Assembly (NCBI GenBank): GCA_900752435.1
Contig: CAADVD010000016.1
Coordinates: forward strand, 124,001-188,000
Reading direction: 5' to 3'
Length of the DNA: 64,000 bases
Source: Oscillospiraceae bacterium
GTDB lineage: Bacteria > Bacillota > Clostridia > Oscillospirales > Ruminococcaceae
Below are positions 1 through 8,396 of this stretch, piece by piece. The translations under genes and the position numbers were made by a program. The notes beneath the pieces are model-generated. The model searched no databases. It was not told the DNA's origin and saw only the letters and a program-made list of their open reading frames with translations. Position 1 is the stretch's first letter; each line of letters starts with the position of its first letter.

Positions 1-1
1 C

Positions 2-136
2 ACTATCGTCATTTCCATCTGGGCAATTGGCGGGTTGCAGCTGCTGTCCATCGGCGTGATTGGCGAATACATCGGGAAAATCTATTTGGAAACCAAAGCA
101 CGGCCAAAATTTATTGTGGAAACCTTTTTACATTGA
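2..136 (+). CDS. Glycosyltransferase family 2, C-terminal fragment
   Basis: This is the last 44 codons of a gene that enters from the left edge; it reads in one frame to a TGA. A hydrophobic helix (SIWAIGGLQLLSIGVIGEYI) is followed by GKIYLETKARPKFIVE, the usual end of DPM1/GtrB-like membrane-anchored family 2 glycosyltransferases that load sugars onto undecaprenyl phosphate. The catalytic domain lies outside the window, so donor and product cannot be judged. A hairpin follows directly and ends the transcript. The family call is from recall of the C-terminal pattern only. Confidence 0.6.
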   Translation, partial: TIVISIWAIGGLQLLSIGVIGEYIGKIYLETKARPKFIVETFLH

Positions 137-148
137 GCATGAAAATTA

Positions 149-190
149 CCCCTGCTGTTACACTTTTTTGTGCAACACCAGGGGCAGTTT
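149..190. terminator. Shared bidirectional terminator
   Basis: CCCCTG (149-154) pairs with CAGGGG (179-184). An inner CAC/GTG pairing and further matches extend the stem. T-rich runs follow on both strands, so it can end the glycosyltransferase gene (+) and the flavodoxin gene (-). Confidence 0.75.
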
Positions 191-718
191 TTATGCTTTC
201 TTCAATTGCTGAACAAACTCTACAATCGGTTCAATCAACGCTTGATCTGAAATATCATACGAATGGCTGATCATGTTCAGCATTTGCTCTTCCTGCGGCG
301 TCCGATTGGGCTTTTTCTCCAAAGAAGTGCACAGCATTTTCATCATTGTTTTGGAGACAAATCCCATCTTTTCATAATTCAGTCCGCCCTGCAAATAGAA
401 GCTCTTCACTGCACTTTCCGGCGGAACATTCTTTTCCATAGCTGTGTTTACATCCGGACTGGCCATCGGCGATGCGCCCACTGCAAACACTGCGTAGTGC
501 TTCTGCGGATGCTTCTTCTGCATCTCCCAAAGCCAGTTGAGCTTTAAAATGCGCCCTGCATGACACCAGCTTCCAAAAATAAGTACGTCATACGCATTGA
601 CGTCCACTCGTCCGCGCTCCTCATAGCGGACACAGTCGCAGTTGAGTGCCTGCGCTAACCACTCTGCATACCGCTTGGTAAAACCCGTCTTTGAATAATA
701 CACAATTAATGTCTTCAT
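191..718 (-). CDS. Flavodoxin-domain protein
   Basis: A 175-residue cytoplasmic flavodoxin-fold protein. The N-terminal KTLIVYYSKTGFTKRYAE is the beta1-loop that binds FMN phosphate; VLIFGSWCHAG is the next flavin-contacting loop. It resembles the flavodoxin-5/HemG-type family rather than classic electron-carrier flavodoxins. The ATG at 718 is chosen over an adjacent TTG because AAAGGTGG lies 9 bases upstream. It is the last gene of a three-gene operon behind a membrane protein and a MarR regulator, which suggests redox-linked control. The electron donor and acceptor are unknown. Confidence 0.8.
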   Translation of the reverse strand: MKTLIVYYSKTGFTKRYAEWLAQALNCDCVRYEERGRVDVNAYDVLIFGSWCHAGRILKLNWLWEMQKKHPQKHYAVFAVGASPMASPDVNTAMEKNVPPESAVKSFYLQGGLNYEKMGFVSKTMMKMLCTSLEKKPNRTPQEEQMLNMISHSYDISDQALIEPIVEFVQQLKKA

Positions 719-757
719 CAAAATAATCCACCTTTCCTCGGAACAGCTAACATGCTG

Positions 758-1210
758 TTATTCCTGCCTATTTTCCATGTTTTTTTCCAGTGTCATCAGT
801 ACGCGCAAGGTGCTTTTCAGCTCATCCGGCTGAGTTCCTGCAAACAACTGCTTGATAAATTCCGTCTCTTTTTCGTGATACGCAGATGCCAATTCTGCGC
901 ATTTGTCTGTTTTTGCTACCCGGCTTTTTCGGCGGTCACGTGCGTCTGTATACAGTTGTACATAACCTTTCTGCTGCAGCTTCAATACAAGCTGTTTGAC
1001 GTTTTGATGTGAACTGCCGACTGCATCGGACAGTTCATTCAGCGTGGGGTGCTCCTCCCCAAACAGCTCCAATGTCACGAGCACAAACCACTGTTTCGCG
1101 GTAATTTCTTGGTAAAACCGATCGCCGATTACCTGCAGTCGATTGCTGACGGCAAAAATCATTCCGAACAGCAAATAGGAATCTGGATACGGCGGAAGTG
1201 TTGGCAACAT
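758..1210 (-). CDS. MarR-family transcriptional regulator
   Basis: A 150-residue winged-helix repressor. The DNA-recognition helix region is around PTLNELSDAVGSSHQNVKQL and the wing carries DARDRRKSRV. An upstream ATG at 1228 overlaps the preceding stop by one base, but the ATG at 1210 has AAAGGA about 9 bases before it and gives a normal MarR N-terminus, so it is preferred. Sandwiched between a membrane protein and a flavodoxin, it is likely the operon's own repressor. A 14-bp palindrome over the operon's -10 box is the candidate operator. The ligand is unknown. Confidence 0.85.
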   Translation of the reverse strand: MLPTLPPYPDSYLLFGMIFAVSNRLQVIGDRFYQEITAKQWFVLVTLELFGEEHPTLNELSDAVGSSHQNVKQLVLKLQQKGYVQLYTDARDRRKSRVAKTDKCAELASAYHEKETEFIKQLFAGTQPDELKSTLRVLMTLEKNMENRQE

Positions 1211-1227
1211 AGAAAAACATCCTTTCA

Positions 1228-2103
1228 TTATTGTTTCTTTCCACAGACATAAGAAATGCGATCAACGTTCCCATCAAAATAAATGAAATCGCCCTCTTCA
1301 TAATTCCATACTGCCTGAAATACCGTCGGATGAAGAATTCCATCCGAATTTTCTCGATATTCACCGCAAACCGCTGACCACGGCACTTGTTCCACTGTGC
1401 CGTCCGATGCAATATTCCTGCGGTCCTCCGTGGTGAACAGCACCATCTCCCAATTGTCATTGAACGTAAACACGCCGCTGGCGGTCAAATCTTTATAAGA
1501 AATGGTCGCCTGAATGTGATATTCATCCAGTTCCTCTAAGGTTATATAATCCTGCAATAAGGAAGTCGGTGCAAACAAGCACTCGGCTAAAAAAGTCGCC
1601 AAACAGGCTCTATCCATCTCCTCACCGGTTTGATGAAACAGACAGATCAGTTTTCCGATAACCCCTTTCATTCCGCCTTTCCCATTTAAAAAATAGTCAT
1701 ACCCTTCAAACGGAATACCATACAATCCACTGTCTATCAGTGCCAAACGGCTTGGCTGTGCAATAAAATTATACTGCGTATAATCAATGGTCAGCGCTGG
1801 GCCATTCTTGCTCTGCATAAAATCCACGTCGTGATACTCCATCTTCATGTACGTCATTTTTGGCGTTCCGATATAACCGCAATGTTCCAAATAGCGTTGA
1901 ATCGCCATTGGAAAGTTCGCAAACTCTTCTTTCTGAAACACTCCATTTACATCCAAATCGTTGCTTGTTTCCGCTAAACTTTTCACATCTCGATGAAATT
2001 CCCGTTTCAGCGGCGAATCATTGACATTGAAGAAAATAATAACCGCTCCAACCAGCAGCAAAACAGCTCCAATCCACAGCATTCTTTTCCTCGCTTTCTT
2101 CAT
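1228..2103 (-). CDS. DUF6920/DUF6544-like membrane-anchored protein
   Basis: A 291-residue protein with one N-terminal membrane helix (MLWIGAVLLLVGAVIIFF) and a large, probably extracytoplasmic domain. The pattern FPMAIQRYLEHCGYIG near residue 65 and the tryptophan/tyrosine-rich C-terminus match my memory of the DUF6920 (formerly DUF6544) family, whose function is unknown. AGGAG lies 9 bases before the ATG at 2103, making it a better start than 2109. It is the first gene of the MarR-flavodoxin operon, behind a strong promoter. Confidence 0.6.
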   Translation of the reverse strand: MKKARKRMLWIGAVLLLVGAVIIFFNVNDSPLKREFHRDVKSLAETSNDLDVNGVFQKEEFANFPMAIQRYLEHCGYIGTPKMTYMKMEYHDVDFMQSKNGPALTIDYTQYNFIAQPSRLALIDSGLYGIPFEGYDYFLNGKGGMKGVIGKLICLFHQTGEEMDRACLATFLAECLFAPTSLLQDYITLEELDEYHIQATISYKDLTASGVFTFNDNWEMVLFTTEDRRNIASDGTVEQVPWSAVCGEYRENSDGILHPTVFQAVWNYEEGDFIYFDGNVDRISYVCGKKQ

Positions 2104-2150
2104 TGGCATTCTCTCCTCTGAATAAATGTAACTTATTACCTTTTATATTA

Positions 2151-2182
2151 TGTAGTATATTACATTTTAATTCATCTGTCAA
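2151..2182 (-). promoter_or_regulatory. MarR-operon promoter with overlapping palindrome
   Basis: On the minus strand, -35 TTGACA (2177-2182), a 17-base spacer and -10 TATACT (2154-2159). The near-palindrome TGTAATATACTACA (2151-2164) covers the -10 box and is a plausible operator for the MarR protein encoded in the operon. Confidence 0.7.
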
Positions 2183-2319
2183 GTACAAGCACATGCTGCA
2201 TCATGTTGAATTTTTGGTGAACTTAAATTAAACTATCTAATTTTTGTAATATATAACAAAATACCAGTTTGTATATACGATATGTTTTGCCCTATACCAC
2301 GCAAATAACCTTTTGAGGG

Positions 2320-2356
2320 TAAAAAGAAATCCCGACCTTGAACAACGATCGGGATA
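2320..2356 (-). terminator. Terminator downstream of apbE
   Basis: ATCCCGA (2329-2335) pairs with TCGGGAT (2349-2355), followed on the minus strand by TTTCTTTTT. It ends the long flavin operon. The remainder of 2183-2398 shows no other feature. Confidence 0.75.
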
Positions 2357-2398
2357 CCTCTCAAACGGCGCAAGCCAATATCAATATTTTCTGTTTAC

Positions 2399-3436
2399 TC
2401 ATCTCGTTATCACATAAATCTCCATATCGGAAAAATCCTTATTCAGAATGAAATCATCTTTAATTCCTTCTGTCAGATAAATTTCTTTTTCATCCGTTAT
2501 CAGCAACATTTCAAAATTGCCGTTTTCCTGCCAGTATTCTGTTGCTCCATTAAGCCCCATTACATAAATAGCCGTAGACAGGGCATCGCACAACTTGCCT
2601 TCTTTTGCCATGATGGAAACAGAGGCTAAACCGCTTTCTGCCGGATAGCCGGTGGAAGGGTCAATAATATGCCCGTATTGCTTTCCATCCTCACCTACAA
2701 AATATCTCTCATAATTCCCGGACGTCACCACAGCACTGTCCTCGCTCTCCAAAATACCCAAGCTGCCTTCTCCAAACGGGTTCTGTATGCCAAGCCGCCA
2801 CCTGCTGCCATCTGGTTTTCTGCCGACCATCTGAATATTTCCGCCTATATCCAACAGAGCCGAAGTAACTCCCTGCTCTTTCAGTAATTCTGCTATGATG
2901 TCGCCTGTATATCCTTTTCCCACCGCGCCGAGATCCAACTGCATTCCATCTGGCAGGGTTACAAAGTTTTCTTCTAAAAGCACTTTTTCATAGTCTACGT
3001 TTTTCAATAGGCCTGTCAGTTCATCCGCAGCAGGTATTTGATATTCTCCGCTGATAAAGCCCCATGCAGTCACAACTGGGAAAATGGTCGGATCAAGTGC
3101 TCCATTTGTCCGATGCGCCATATCCAGTGCAAATTGTAAAATTTCTGCTGTTTCTTCGTGAATCTCGGTTGGTATACCGCCGTTTTGGTTCACTGTATAA
3201 ATATCGCTGTTTTCATCCGTAACCGACCATAGGGATTCCAGTTCTTTAATTCTATCCTCGGAAAGCGTAAGCGCTTCCTCTGCTGACTCTCCATAGGCAG
3301 TCAGTGTCATATAGGTACCCATTGCAAACACTCCGACTGTGTGTTCTTCCTCTGGTTTGCTCTGTACGCTGCACCCGGAAAGCAACAGCGCAAATAAGAG
3401 CAGAAGGGAAATGAATTTATTGCTTTTTCTCCACAA
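2399..3436 (-). CDS. apbE: ApbE-type FMN transferase lipoprotein
   Basis: A 345-residue lipoprotein that uses FAD to attach FMN covalently to Thr/Ser of exported flavoproteins. The signal peptide ends in the lipobox LLLSGC. Family landmarks are FAMGTYMTLTAYG, LDPTIFPVVTAWGF, DLGAVGKGYTGD, LLDIGGNIQ, HIIDPSTGYPAE and the metal-site segment DALSTAIYVMG. No ATG fits; the TTG at 3436 with GGAGG 7 bases upstream gives a proper signal peptide. It overlaps the 3' end of the DUF4405 gene. No FMN-binding-domain substrate protein is visible nearby, so its target is unclear. Confidence 0.92.
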   Translation of the reverse strand: MWRKSNKFISLLLLFALLLSGCSVQSKPEEEHTVGVFAMGTYMTLTAYGESAEEALTLSEDRIKELESLWSVTDENSDIYTVNQNGGIPTEIHEETAEILQFALDMAHRTNGALDPTIFPVVTAWGFISGEYQIPAADELTGLLKNVDYEKVLLEENFVTLPDGMQLDLGAVGKGYTGDIIAELLKEQGVTSALLDIGGNIQMVGRKPDGSRWRLGIQNPFGEGSLGILESEDSAVVTSGNYERYFVGEDGKQYGHIIDPSTGYPAESGLASVSIMAKEGKLCDALSTAIYVMGLNGATEYWQENGNFEMLLITDEKEIYLTEGIKDDFILNKDFSDMEIYVITR

Positions 3437-4118
3437 GTTTTTTCCTCCTTCCGGCCAGCTTTTGAATCCCCTTGGAAGTATAATGTGCCAGAAAAACCAA
3501 CAGGCCCATGATGGCAATATACTCCGTAAAAAAGAGCAGGACAGGCCTTTCAAAATCAAAGAAAACAAAGGAGGATGTCAAAAACATATAGGACAAAAAT
3601 TGATTTTTCACGAAAGCATAAAGGCCTTACCCGGCCACCAAGGCCGCAGCTATGCGCAGAAGGATTCGCAACGGTTTAGAAGCAACCGGCCCGGTGGCTT
3701 TACGCACCATGCCGAGAATCATATTCCAGTGTAGGCCGAGATGCAGGGCCATCAGCACAAATCCCCAAAATGCGGAAAGCACATGCAACGGCCTTGCCAG
3801 AGCGATACCGCCGGAAATCGGCAGGAAAGCGAAAACCTCTCTGGAAAGAATCATTCCGCTTACCATTAAACCGAACATGGAGAGCAGTACAGCGAAATTT
3901 GTCACTGTCTGCAAAATGCGTATAGGCGTATATTTTCCTTTGAAAAGATGGCTATACCAGCTCCGGTTGAGAATATGATGGGCAATCCATAAAATAAGCA
4001 TACCCGCTCCGAGCCATTCATGAGCGGAATCTCCGGTGAGCTGCCGCGCCATGAGGAACAGCAATAAGACCGTCATGATCAGATCCATGACGATTTTGCA
4101 TATCCATTTTTTCTTCAT
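3417..4118 (-). pseudogene. DUF4405 flavinylation-associated cytochrome-like protein, in-frame stop
   Basis: A multi-helix membrane protein of the DUF4405 (PF14358) type, rich in membrane-embedded histidines (HEWLGAGML, WIAHHILNRSW, LHVLSAFWG, LHLGLHW) that suggest heme binding. The reading frame meets TAA at 3627-3629 after LLRIAAALVAG and then continues in the same frame with GLYAFVKNQFLSYMFL and a further 55 or so residues to 3417. So one base change separates an intact 233-residue protein from two pieces. A GTG at 3611 could restart translation. The ATG at 4118 has GGAGG 10 bases upstream. It pairs with ApbE, a combination known from extracytoplasmic flavin electron-transfer modules. Confidence 0.75.
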
Positions 4119-4148
4119 CAGAAACATTCCTCCCATTTGCAGATAAGA

Positions 4149-4174
4149 GCCTGCCTGTCAAACCACGGGCAGGC
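4149..4174 (-). terminator. Intra-operon hairpin
   Basis: GCCTGCC (4149-4155) pairs with GGCAGGC (4168-4174) between the lipoprotein flavodoxin and DUF4405 genes. The run of T after it is poor, so it may act as a partial terminator or an mRNA stabiliser. Confidence 0.45.
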
Positions 4175-4189
4175 CCTTACTTGTTATCA

Positions 4190-4948
4190 TTACTCGGCGG
4201 CCAAATTAAGACCATTCACCCAATCCACAACATCACTCTCTGCTCCTGATACACTGTTTCGGGAAATAGAAAGACCGTCGGAAATAACGGTTGCGTTCGG
4301 CTGCAATTCCGAGATCGTCTGAATGGTTCTGGAAAATCCGCTTCCACCGTGAGTGGTAAATGGAATAATGGTTTTGCCGCTGAAATCATATTCTTCAAGA
4401 AATGTATAGAGCGGCATCGGCAAGTCGGCATTCCAGTTCGGGTAGCCCAAGAAAATCACGTCATAGCTGTCGAGGTTTTCAATCTGTGTCGCAAGCTCTG
4501 GTCTGGCATTGTCGGCTTTTTCATTGTAGGCAAATTCCAAGAGGGGATCGTGCGTGGTCGGATATTCCTGCACCGTTTCAATGGCAAACAGATCGCCGCC
4601 CGTTTCGCGCTGAATCATTTGTGCAATGTACTCGTTATTTCCCAAGACCTCTCCGTTTACTGCTACGCGACTTGCACCGGCTACGGTGTCCACGCCGTCC
4701 GTTTCCATGACGGAAAAATATGCAATCAGAATATTGCTGTTACCCGCTTCCGCAGTTTTCGCGCTGTCTGTGATGCTTTCCATTCTTTCTCCCGGACTTT
4801 CCACACTGCTGTCACCGGATTCCATTGTCGGAGCTTTGGACTCCGTTCCTGCTGATGTATCCTCCACAGTATTTTGATTGCTGTTGCCACAAGCAGCCAG
4901 AGAAAGAACCAGCAGAGCAGAAAGAAGTATGGCTGTTAATTTTTTCAT
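4190..4948 (-). CDS. Flavodoxin lipoprotein
   Basis: A 252-residue exported flavodoxin. The signal peptide ends in LSLAAC, giving a lipid-anchored cysteine near residue 20. A low-complexity Ser/Glu linker follows, then a flavodoxin domain with NILIAYFSVMETDGVD, a long insertion, VIFLGYPNWNADLPMPLYTFLE and IIPFTTHGGSGFSRT. The insertion after the first strand (TVAGASRVAVNGEVLGNNEY) is longer than in its paralogue at 6048. It sits in the ADH-ApbE operon with four other flavodoxin-fold genes. The partner is probably a membrane or surface redox protein, which is inference. Confidence 0.88.
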   Translation of the reverse strand: MKKLTAILLSALLVLSLAACGNSNQNTVEDTSAGTESKAPTMESGDSSVESPGERMESITDSAKTAEAGNSNILIAYFSVMETDGVDTVAGASRVAVNGEVLGNNEYIAQMIQRETGGDLFAIETVQEYPTTHDPLLEFAYNEKADNARPELATQIENLDSYDVIFLGYPNWNADLPMPLYTFLEEYDFSGKTIIPFTTHGGSGFSRTIQTISELQPNATVISDGLSISRNSVSGAESDVVDWVNGLNLAAE

Positions 4949-4987
4949 AGAATTTTGCTCCTTTACTTTTTATTATCATGATCTATG

Positions 4988-5530
4988 TCAACAGATATTT
5001 TTACCCATCTGGTATGCTTCCTGCATTGCAGGATTTCTTTGAATATCGCCAAGCTGCCAAGCTCCAGCGCCATAGATAACGCCCATCTCTTTTGCTCCCG
5101 GCAGGCATTCGATGTAACCGCGCAGCCCGTCAACTGTCCGTTCCATAGCCGCCTTTTCATCGGCGGCAGTAGCGATCAGATAAAACTCTTTGTTTTCCAG
5201 ACCGGCTTTCTGCGCTCCGCCCAAAGTACGGTCGATTATGGTTTTCATCTGCGCACACATGGTGTAGAAGTATACAGGAGTAGCCAAAACGATCACATCC
5301 GCATCCCGCATTTTCGCAATGACCGATTCCATATCATCCTGCTTCACACAATGTCCTAGCTTTTTACAGGCATAGCAGGCGGAACAATAGTCAATGATGA
5401 GTTCCGCAAGCCGGATTTTATTCACCCGATTGCCCACTTCTTCCGCGCCTTTCATAAACTGATCGCAAAGCGTGTCTGAATTGCCGCTCTTACGGGGGCT
5501 GGACGAAATAATCAAAACATTTTTACTCAT
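4988..5530 (-). CDS. NADPH-dependent FMN reductase/iron-sulfur-flavoprotein-like
   Basis: A 180-residue flavodoxin-fold protein. VLIISSSPRKSGNSDTL binds the FMN phosphate and VLATPVYFYTMCAQMKTIIDRT is the second flavin loop. Between them lies C-x2-C-x2-C-x5-C (CSACYACKKLGHC), the spacing of the compact 4Fe-4S motif in archaeal iron-sulfur flavoprotein Isf. Whether it carries a cluster here is unproven, because many relatives are annotated simply as FMN reductases. The ATG at 5530 overlaps the stop of the cyclophilin-like gene by 8 bases, implying translational coupling. Confidence 0.8.
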   Translation of the reverse strand: MSKNVLIISSSPRKSGNSDTLCDQFMKGAEEVGNRVNKIRLAELIIDYCSACYACKKLGHCVKQDDMESVIAKMRDADVIVLATPVYFYTMCAQMKTIIDRTLGGAQKAGLENKEFYLIATAADEKAAMERTVDGLRGYIECLPGAKEMGVIYGAGAWQLGDIQRNPAMQEAYQMGKNIC

Positions 5531-6035
5531 TTGCAGTCTGAACTCCTTCCTCATTCACTAATTCCAATCGTACCGTTCCTGATTCATTTGCCATTGTTTC
5601 GGCTCCTGTTTCCGCATGGCCCAACGGAATTACCTCTACAATGGTCTGTTCATAAATATCATCGTAGAAAATCGCGAGGTCTGGCCCGGCGTTCCAGTAG
5701 CCAAAATCTCCAATCTCGTATTCCCTTGTTGTGGCTTCTACAGAGGAAAGGCGTTCCGGCAGCGTCATGCCTTTTGCAAAACTGTTCCTTTCAATCAATG
5801 TCATTTCCAGCGGCAGCATTGTCACCAGATCGGCAGCAGCCCTCGAATCGTTTAATGTAATAACTACCTCTGTATTTTCGGTAATCATTTTGATTTGAGT
5901 GCCTTCTACACTCTCATAGCTGCTATTTTCAGATACATCGAGCTCCCCTGTATCCTGCTGTCTGGCTACTCCACAGGCCGCCAGAGAACAAAGCATAAGG
6001 AAAAGCAGTCCGACGCTAAGTGCTTTTTTGAACAT
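5523..6035 (-). CDS. Cyclophilin-like fold lipoprotein
   Basis: A 170-residue protein with signal peptide and lipobox CSLAAC. The mature part has IKMITENTEVVITLNDSRAA, LPLEMTLIERNSFAKGMTLP, GDFGYWNAGPDLAIFYDD and VIPLGHA, matching the bacterial cyclophilin-like family (Cyclophil_like2). These are small beta-barrels that often sit beside flavodoxin genes and have no proven isomerase activity. The start has AAAGGAG at good spacing. It is translationally coupled to the FMN reductase behind it. Its extracytoplasmic location matches the two lipoprotein flavodoxins in the operon. Confidence 0.8.
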   Translation of the reverse strand: MFKKALSVGLLFLMLCSLAACGVARQQDTGELDVSENSSYESVEGTQIKMITENTEVVITLNDSRAAADLVTMLPLEMTLIERNSFAKGMTLPERLSSVEATTREYEIGDFGYWNAGPDLAIFYDDIYEQTIVEVIPLGHAETGAETMANESGTVRLELVNEEGVQTANE

Positions 6036-6047
6036 AGGCTTTCTCCT

Positions 6048-6692
6048 TTATTCCATAAGTCCAAGCCCCTGAATCCACGGATCAATATCATTCAGATCAT
6101 TTGCGGTAAGTCCTTCTGCAATCTCCGCATCCGGGCAAAGCTCACTGAAAATATGCAGGCTGTTGCCAATGTCGTCGCTGGAGCTTGTGCAGAAGGGGAT
6201 GATCGTCTTACCCGAAAAATCATTCTCTGCAAGGAAAGTCGCTATCATGGCCGGAGCCTCATCCCACCAGATCGGATAACCTACAAAAATCGTGTCGTAT
6301 CCCTCAATACTATCCACGGACACAGTAATCTCCGGGTGTATGCCATCCAAAATTTCTGCCTCGGCTTCCTCCTGCAAATCTCCATATTCTTCTGTACGCT
6401 GAATCTCAGCCAAAGTGCCGCCAGTGTATTCCGCAATCATCTGCGCTACTTCTTCCGTGTTTCCTGTATAGGAAAAATATGCAATCAAAACATTTCCACC
6501 ATTCGCTCCTGTCTCTGCGGTTTCCGGTTCTGTTGTTTCAGGTTCTTCTGTTTGCAGCGCCTCCGATACAGTCTCGGTTTCGTCAGCCACAGAAGATGTT
6601 TCTGCAGAAGGGTTATTGTTACCGCAAGCTGCCAATACAAAGCTGAGAACCAACATTAAAGTAAGAAGTAAAATACTTTTTCTGATTTTCAT
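6048..6692 (-). CDS. Flavodoxin lipoprotein
   Basis: A 214-residue exported flavodoxin. The lipobox is VLAAC, followed by an acidic Thr/Glu-rich tether of about 45 residues. The flavodoxin domain begins at NVLIAYFSYTGNTEEVAQMI, with FVGYPIWWDEAPAMIATFL and IIPFCTSSSDDIGNSLHIF. The canonical TGNT phosphate loop and the WW flavin contact are intact, so FMN binding is expected. It lies 12 bases before the cyclophilin-like gene and about 20 bases after the hydrolase gene, inside the same operon. Confidence 0.9.
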   Translation of the reverse strand: MKIRKSILLLTLMLVLSFVLAACGNNNPSAETSSVADETETVSEALQTEEPETTEPETAETGANGGNVLIAYFSYTGNTEEVAQMIAEYTGGTLAEIQRTEEYGDLQEEAEAEILDGIHPEITVSVDSIEGYDTIFVGYPIWWDEAPAMIATFLAENDFSGKTIIPFCTSSSDDIGNSLHIFSELCPDAEIAEGLTANDLNDIDPWIQGLGLME

Positions 6693-6714
6693 TGTGTACC
6701 ATCCTTTCTCAAAA

Positions 6715-7662
6715 TCATTCTTTGTGTGTATTCAAATATTCCAAAATCCAGTCGATTGCCTGTCTGGCATCCTCACCCGAAAAGCCATGTCCGGCTCCCG
6801 GAAGCACTTCCAGCCGGGCAGAATCATAAGTCTCCACTGCTTTTTCCGAATAGGAGAGAGGAACAATACTGTCGGCATCTCCATGAATCATAAGAACGTC
6901 CTTGTCATAAGCTGAAATTGCCTCATAAATATCATAATCCAACAAATTTTCTGCATAGGCGCGCCCTACTGTCATCCACATCAAATAATAAGTATCTGGA
7001 ATGTCCTCCACGTTCTCAAACTGTTCTTTTGCGCGATCCACCAGCACAAAGGCCGGATACAAAAGAATGGCACCTTTGATTTCTTCTTTGTTCGCAGCAG
7101 CGGTAATAGCCGATACTGCGCCACCCTGACTTGTTCCCATTAAGAACATATTTTCTTCGTCCACAAAAGGCTGCTCCTGTATCATGTGGATTACCGCTTC
7201 TAAATCTGCCTGCTCAGTGAAAATGGACATATCCAAAGTGGAGCCGTCGCTCCGGCTTCCCGGACTTCCTCCGCAAAAATCAAAGCAATAGACTACATAT
7301 CCTTTCCCGGCAAAAGCTTCCGCAAATTGCGTTCCAACCTGATAATTACCTCCAAATCCATGAGAAAAGATAACCGCTGGCATTTTCTCTCCTGCGTTCT
7401 TCGGAACGTAGAGCAGTCCATAGATTTGGTTTTCATCCCGCCTTGCATAAAGCTCCTGTGTTTCATATTCGTAAACAGGCGTTTCCAATGTTGGAGTGTC
7501 ATCAGTAGTCGATGCAGGCGCTGTCTCCGTCTTTTCTTCGCTTGCAGTATCACCAGCCTGCATTTCTGATGATGCGGAAGCCTCATGATTAACAGCACAT
7601 CCGCTTAATATCAACAGTGGGAGCATAAGCATACAGAGTATAAGATAGATGCTTTTTCTCAT
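6715..7662 (-). CDS. Alpha/beta hydrolase lipoprotein (dienelactone-hydrolase-like)
   Basis: A 315-residue exported hydrolase. The lipobox is LILSGC. The core shows MPAVIFSHGFGGNY (oxyanion loop), FLMGTSQGGAVSA (nucleophile elbow GxSxGG), MIHGDADSIVPLSYSE (acid) and LPGAGHGFSG (catalytic His), so the triad is complete. The substrate is unknown; ester or acyl hydrolysis is the family activity. GGAGG stands 5 bases before the ATG. Its place among redox genes suggests detoxification of reactive carbonyl or ester compounds, which is inference. Confidence 0.88.
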   Translation of the reverse strand: MRKSIYLILCMLMLPLLILSGCAVNHEASASSEMQAGDTASEEKTETAPASTTDDTPTLETPVYEYETQELYARRDENQIYGLLYVPKNAGEKMPAVIFSHGFGGNYQVGTQFAEAFAGKGYVVYCFDFCGGSPGSRSDGSTLDMSIFTEQADLEAVIHMIQEQPFVDEENMFLMGTSQGGAVSAITAAANKEEIKGAILLYPAFVLVDRAKEQFENVEDIPDTYYLMWMTVGRAYAENLLDYDIYEAISAYDKDVLMIHGDADSIVPLSYSEKAVETYDSARLEVLPGAGHGFSGEDARQAIDWILEYLNTHKE

Positions 7663-7674
7663 TTCCGCCTCCTG

Positions 7675-8385
7675 CTATTTGCTGCTCACCGTATATACCA
7701 ACCGGATTCCATCACCTTTCAGTCGCTCTATATTCTTGAGCTGAAAGACTGCCGGATCACTTGGTGGAAGCATGGCTGATTTTTCAAACACCGTTACGGA
7801 ATCCGGATTTCCATCCGCAGCCGGAGCAAGCAAAAGGCTTAGTTCATCCACTGCACCCTGCTGTAAAAATGTCCAGTTAATTGTGCCTCCGCCGCAGATC
7901 AACAACGTGCCAATGCCAAATAACCGGTACAACTTCTCCGCAACGATTTTGCTATCCAGCATTTCCGATCCGGCTAAAATATAGGACACTCCACGTTTAC
8001 GAAGATAAGCTCGGTAAGCTGGTGCTGTACGCTCTGTCAATACTTCGATCACATGGGCGTCTGGCCTTCCAGCTTTTCGGAATATACCGGACTCCCATCC
8101 AATTTCTCCCTGTGTGTCTACAGAGACATAGTAAAGTGCCGCATCATTTTCCGCCACAAAGTCCCCGTCAGGAACCTCTGTCACAGAATCAAGCTCCGGC
8201 TTACGCCTCTGTGTAAATTCTTTCGTTGTTACCGTTCCATAAAGCCATGCATCCGCCTGATACTCTGAACGAATACGAGCATATTCCTCACTTACGGTCT
8301 GCGCCGTTTTGGTTCCCATGAACGCGCCTGTAATTTTCCCATCCAGCGCACTCAAGATGTGACAGATCGTATATGGTCGCTCCAT
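7675..8385 (-). CDS. RibD C-terminal/DHFR-like reductase
   Basis: A 236-residue cytoplasmic NADPH-dependent reductase of the RibD_C family. ICHILSALDGKITGAFMG opens the Rossmann-like domain, ADAWLYGTVTTKEF binds cofactor, and TLLICGGGTINWTFLQQGAVDELSL is the C-terminal nucleotide-binding segment. Riboflavin-pathway deaminase and synthase genes are absent here, so a stand-alone reductase acting on a small carbonyl or pterin-like compound is more likely than riboflavin synthesis. The start has AAAGGAGG. It lies 12 bases from both neighbours in the operon. Confidence 0.82.
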   Translation of the reverse strand: MERPYTICHILSALDGKITGAFMGTKTAQTVSEEYARIRSEYQADAWLYGTVTTKEFTQRRKPELDSVTEVPDGDFVAENDAALYYVSVDTQGEIGWESGIFRKAGRPDAHVIEVLTERTAPAYRAYLRKRGVSYILAGSEMLDSKIVAEKLYRLFGIGTLLICGGGTINWTFLQQGAVDELSLLLAPAADGNPDSVTVFEKSAMLPPSDPAVFQLKNIERLKGDGIRLVYTVSSK

Positions 8386-8396
8386 AATAACCTCCT

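Noticed and set aside
5895..6659. Plus-strand frame of 254 codons
   Set aside because: Shadow of the lipoprotein flavodoxin gene; no start signal or known domain.
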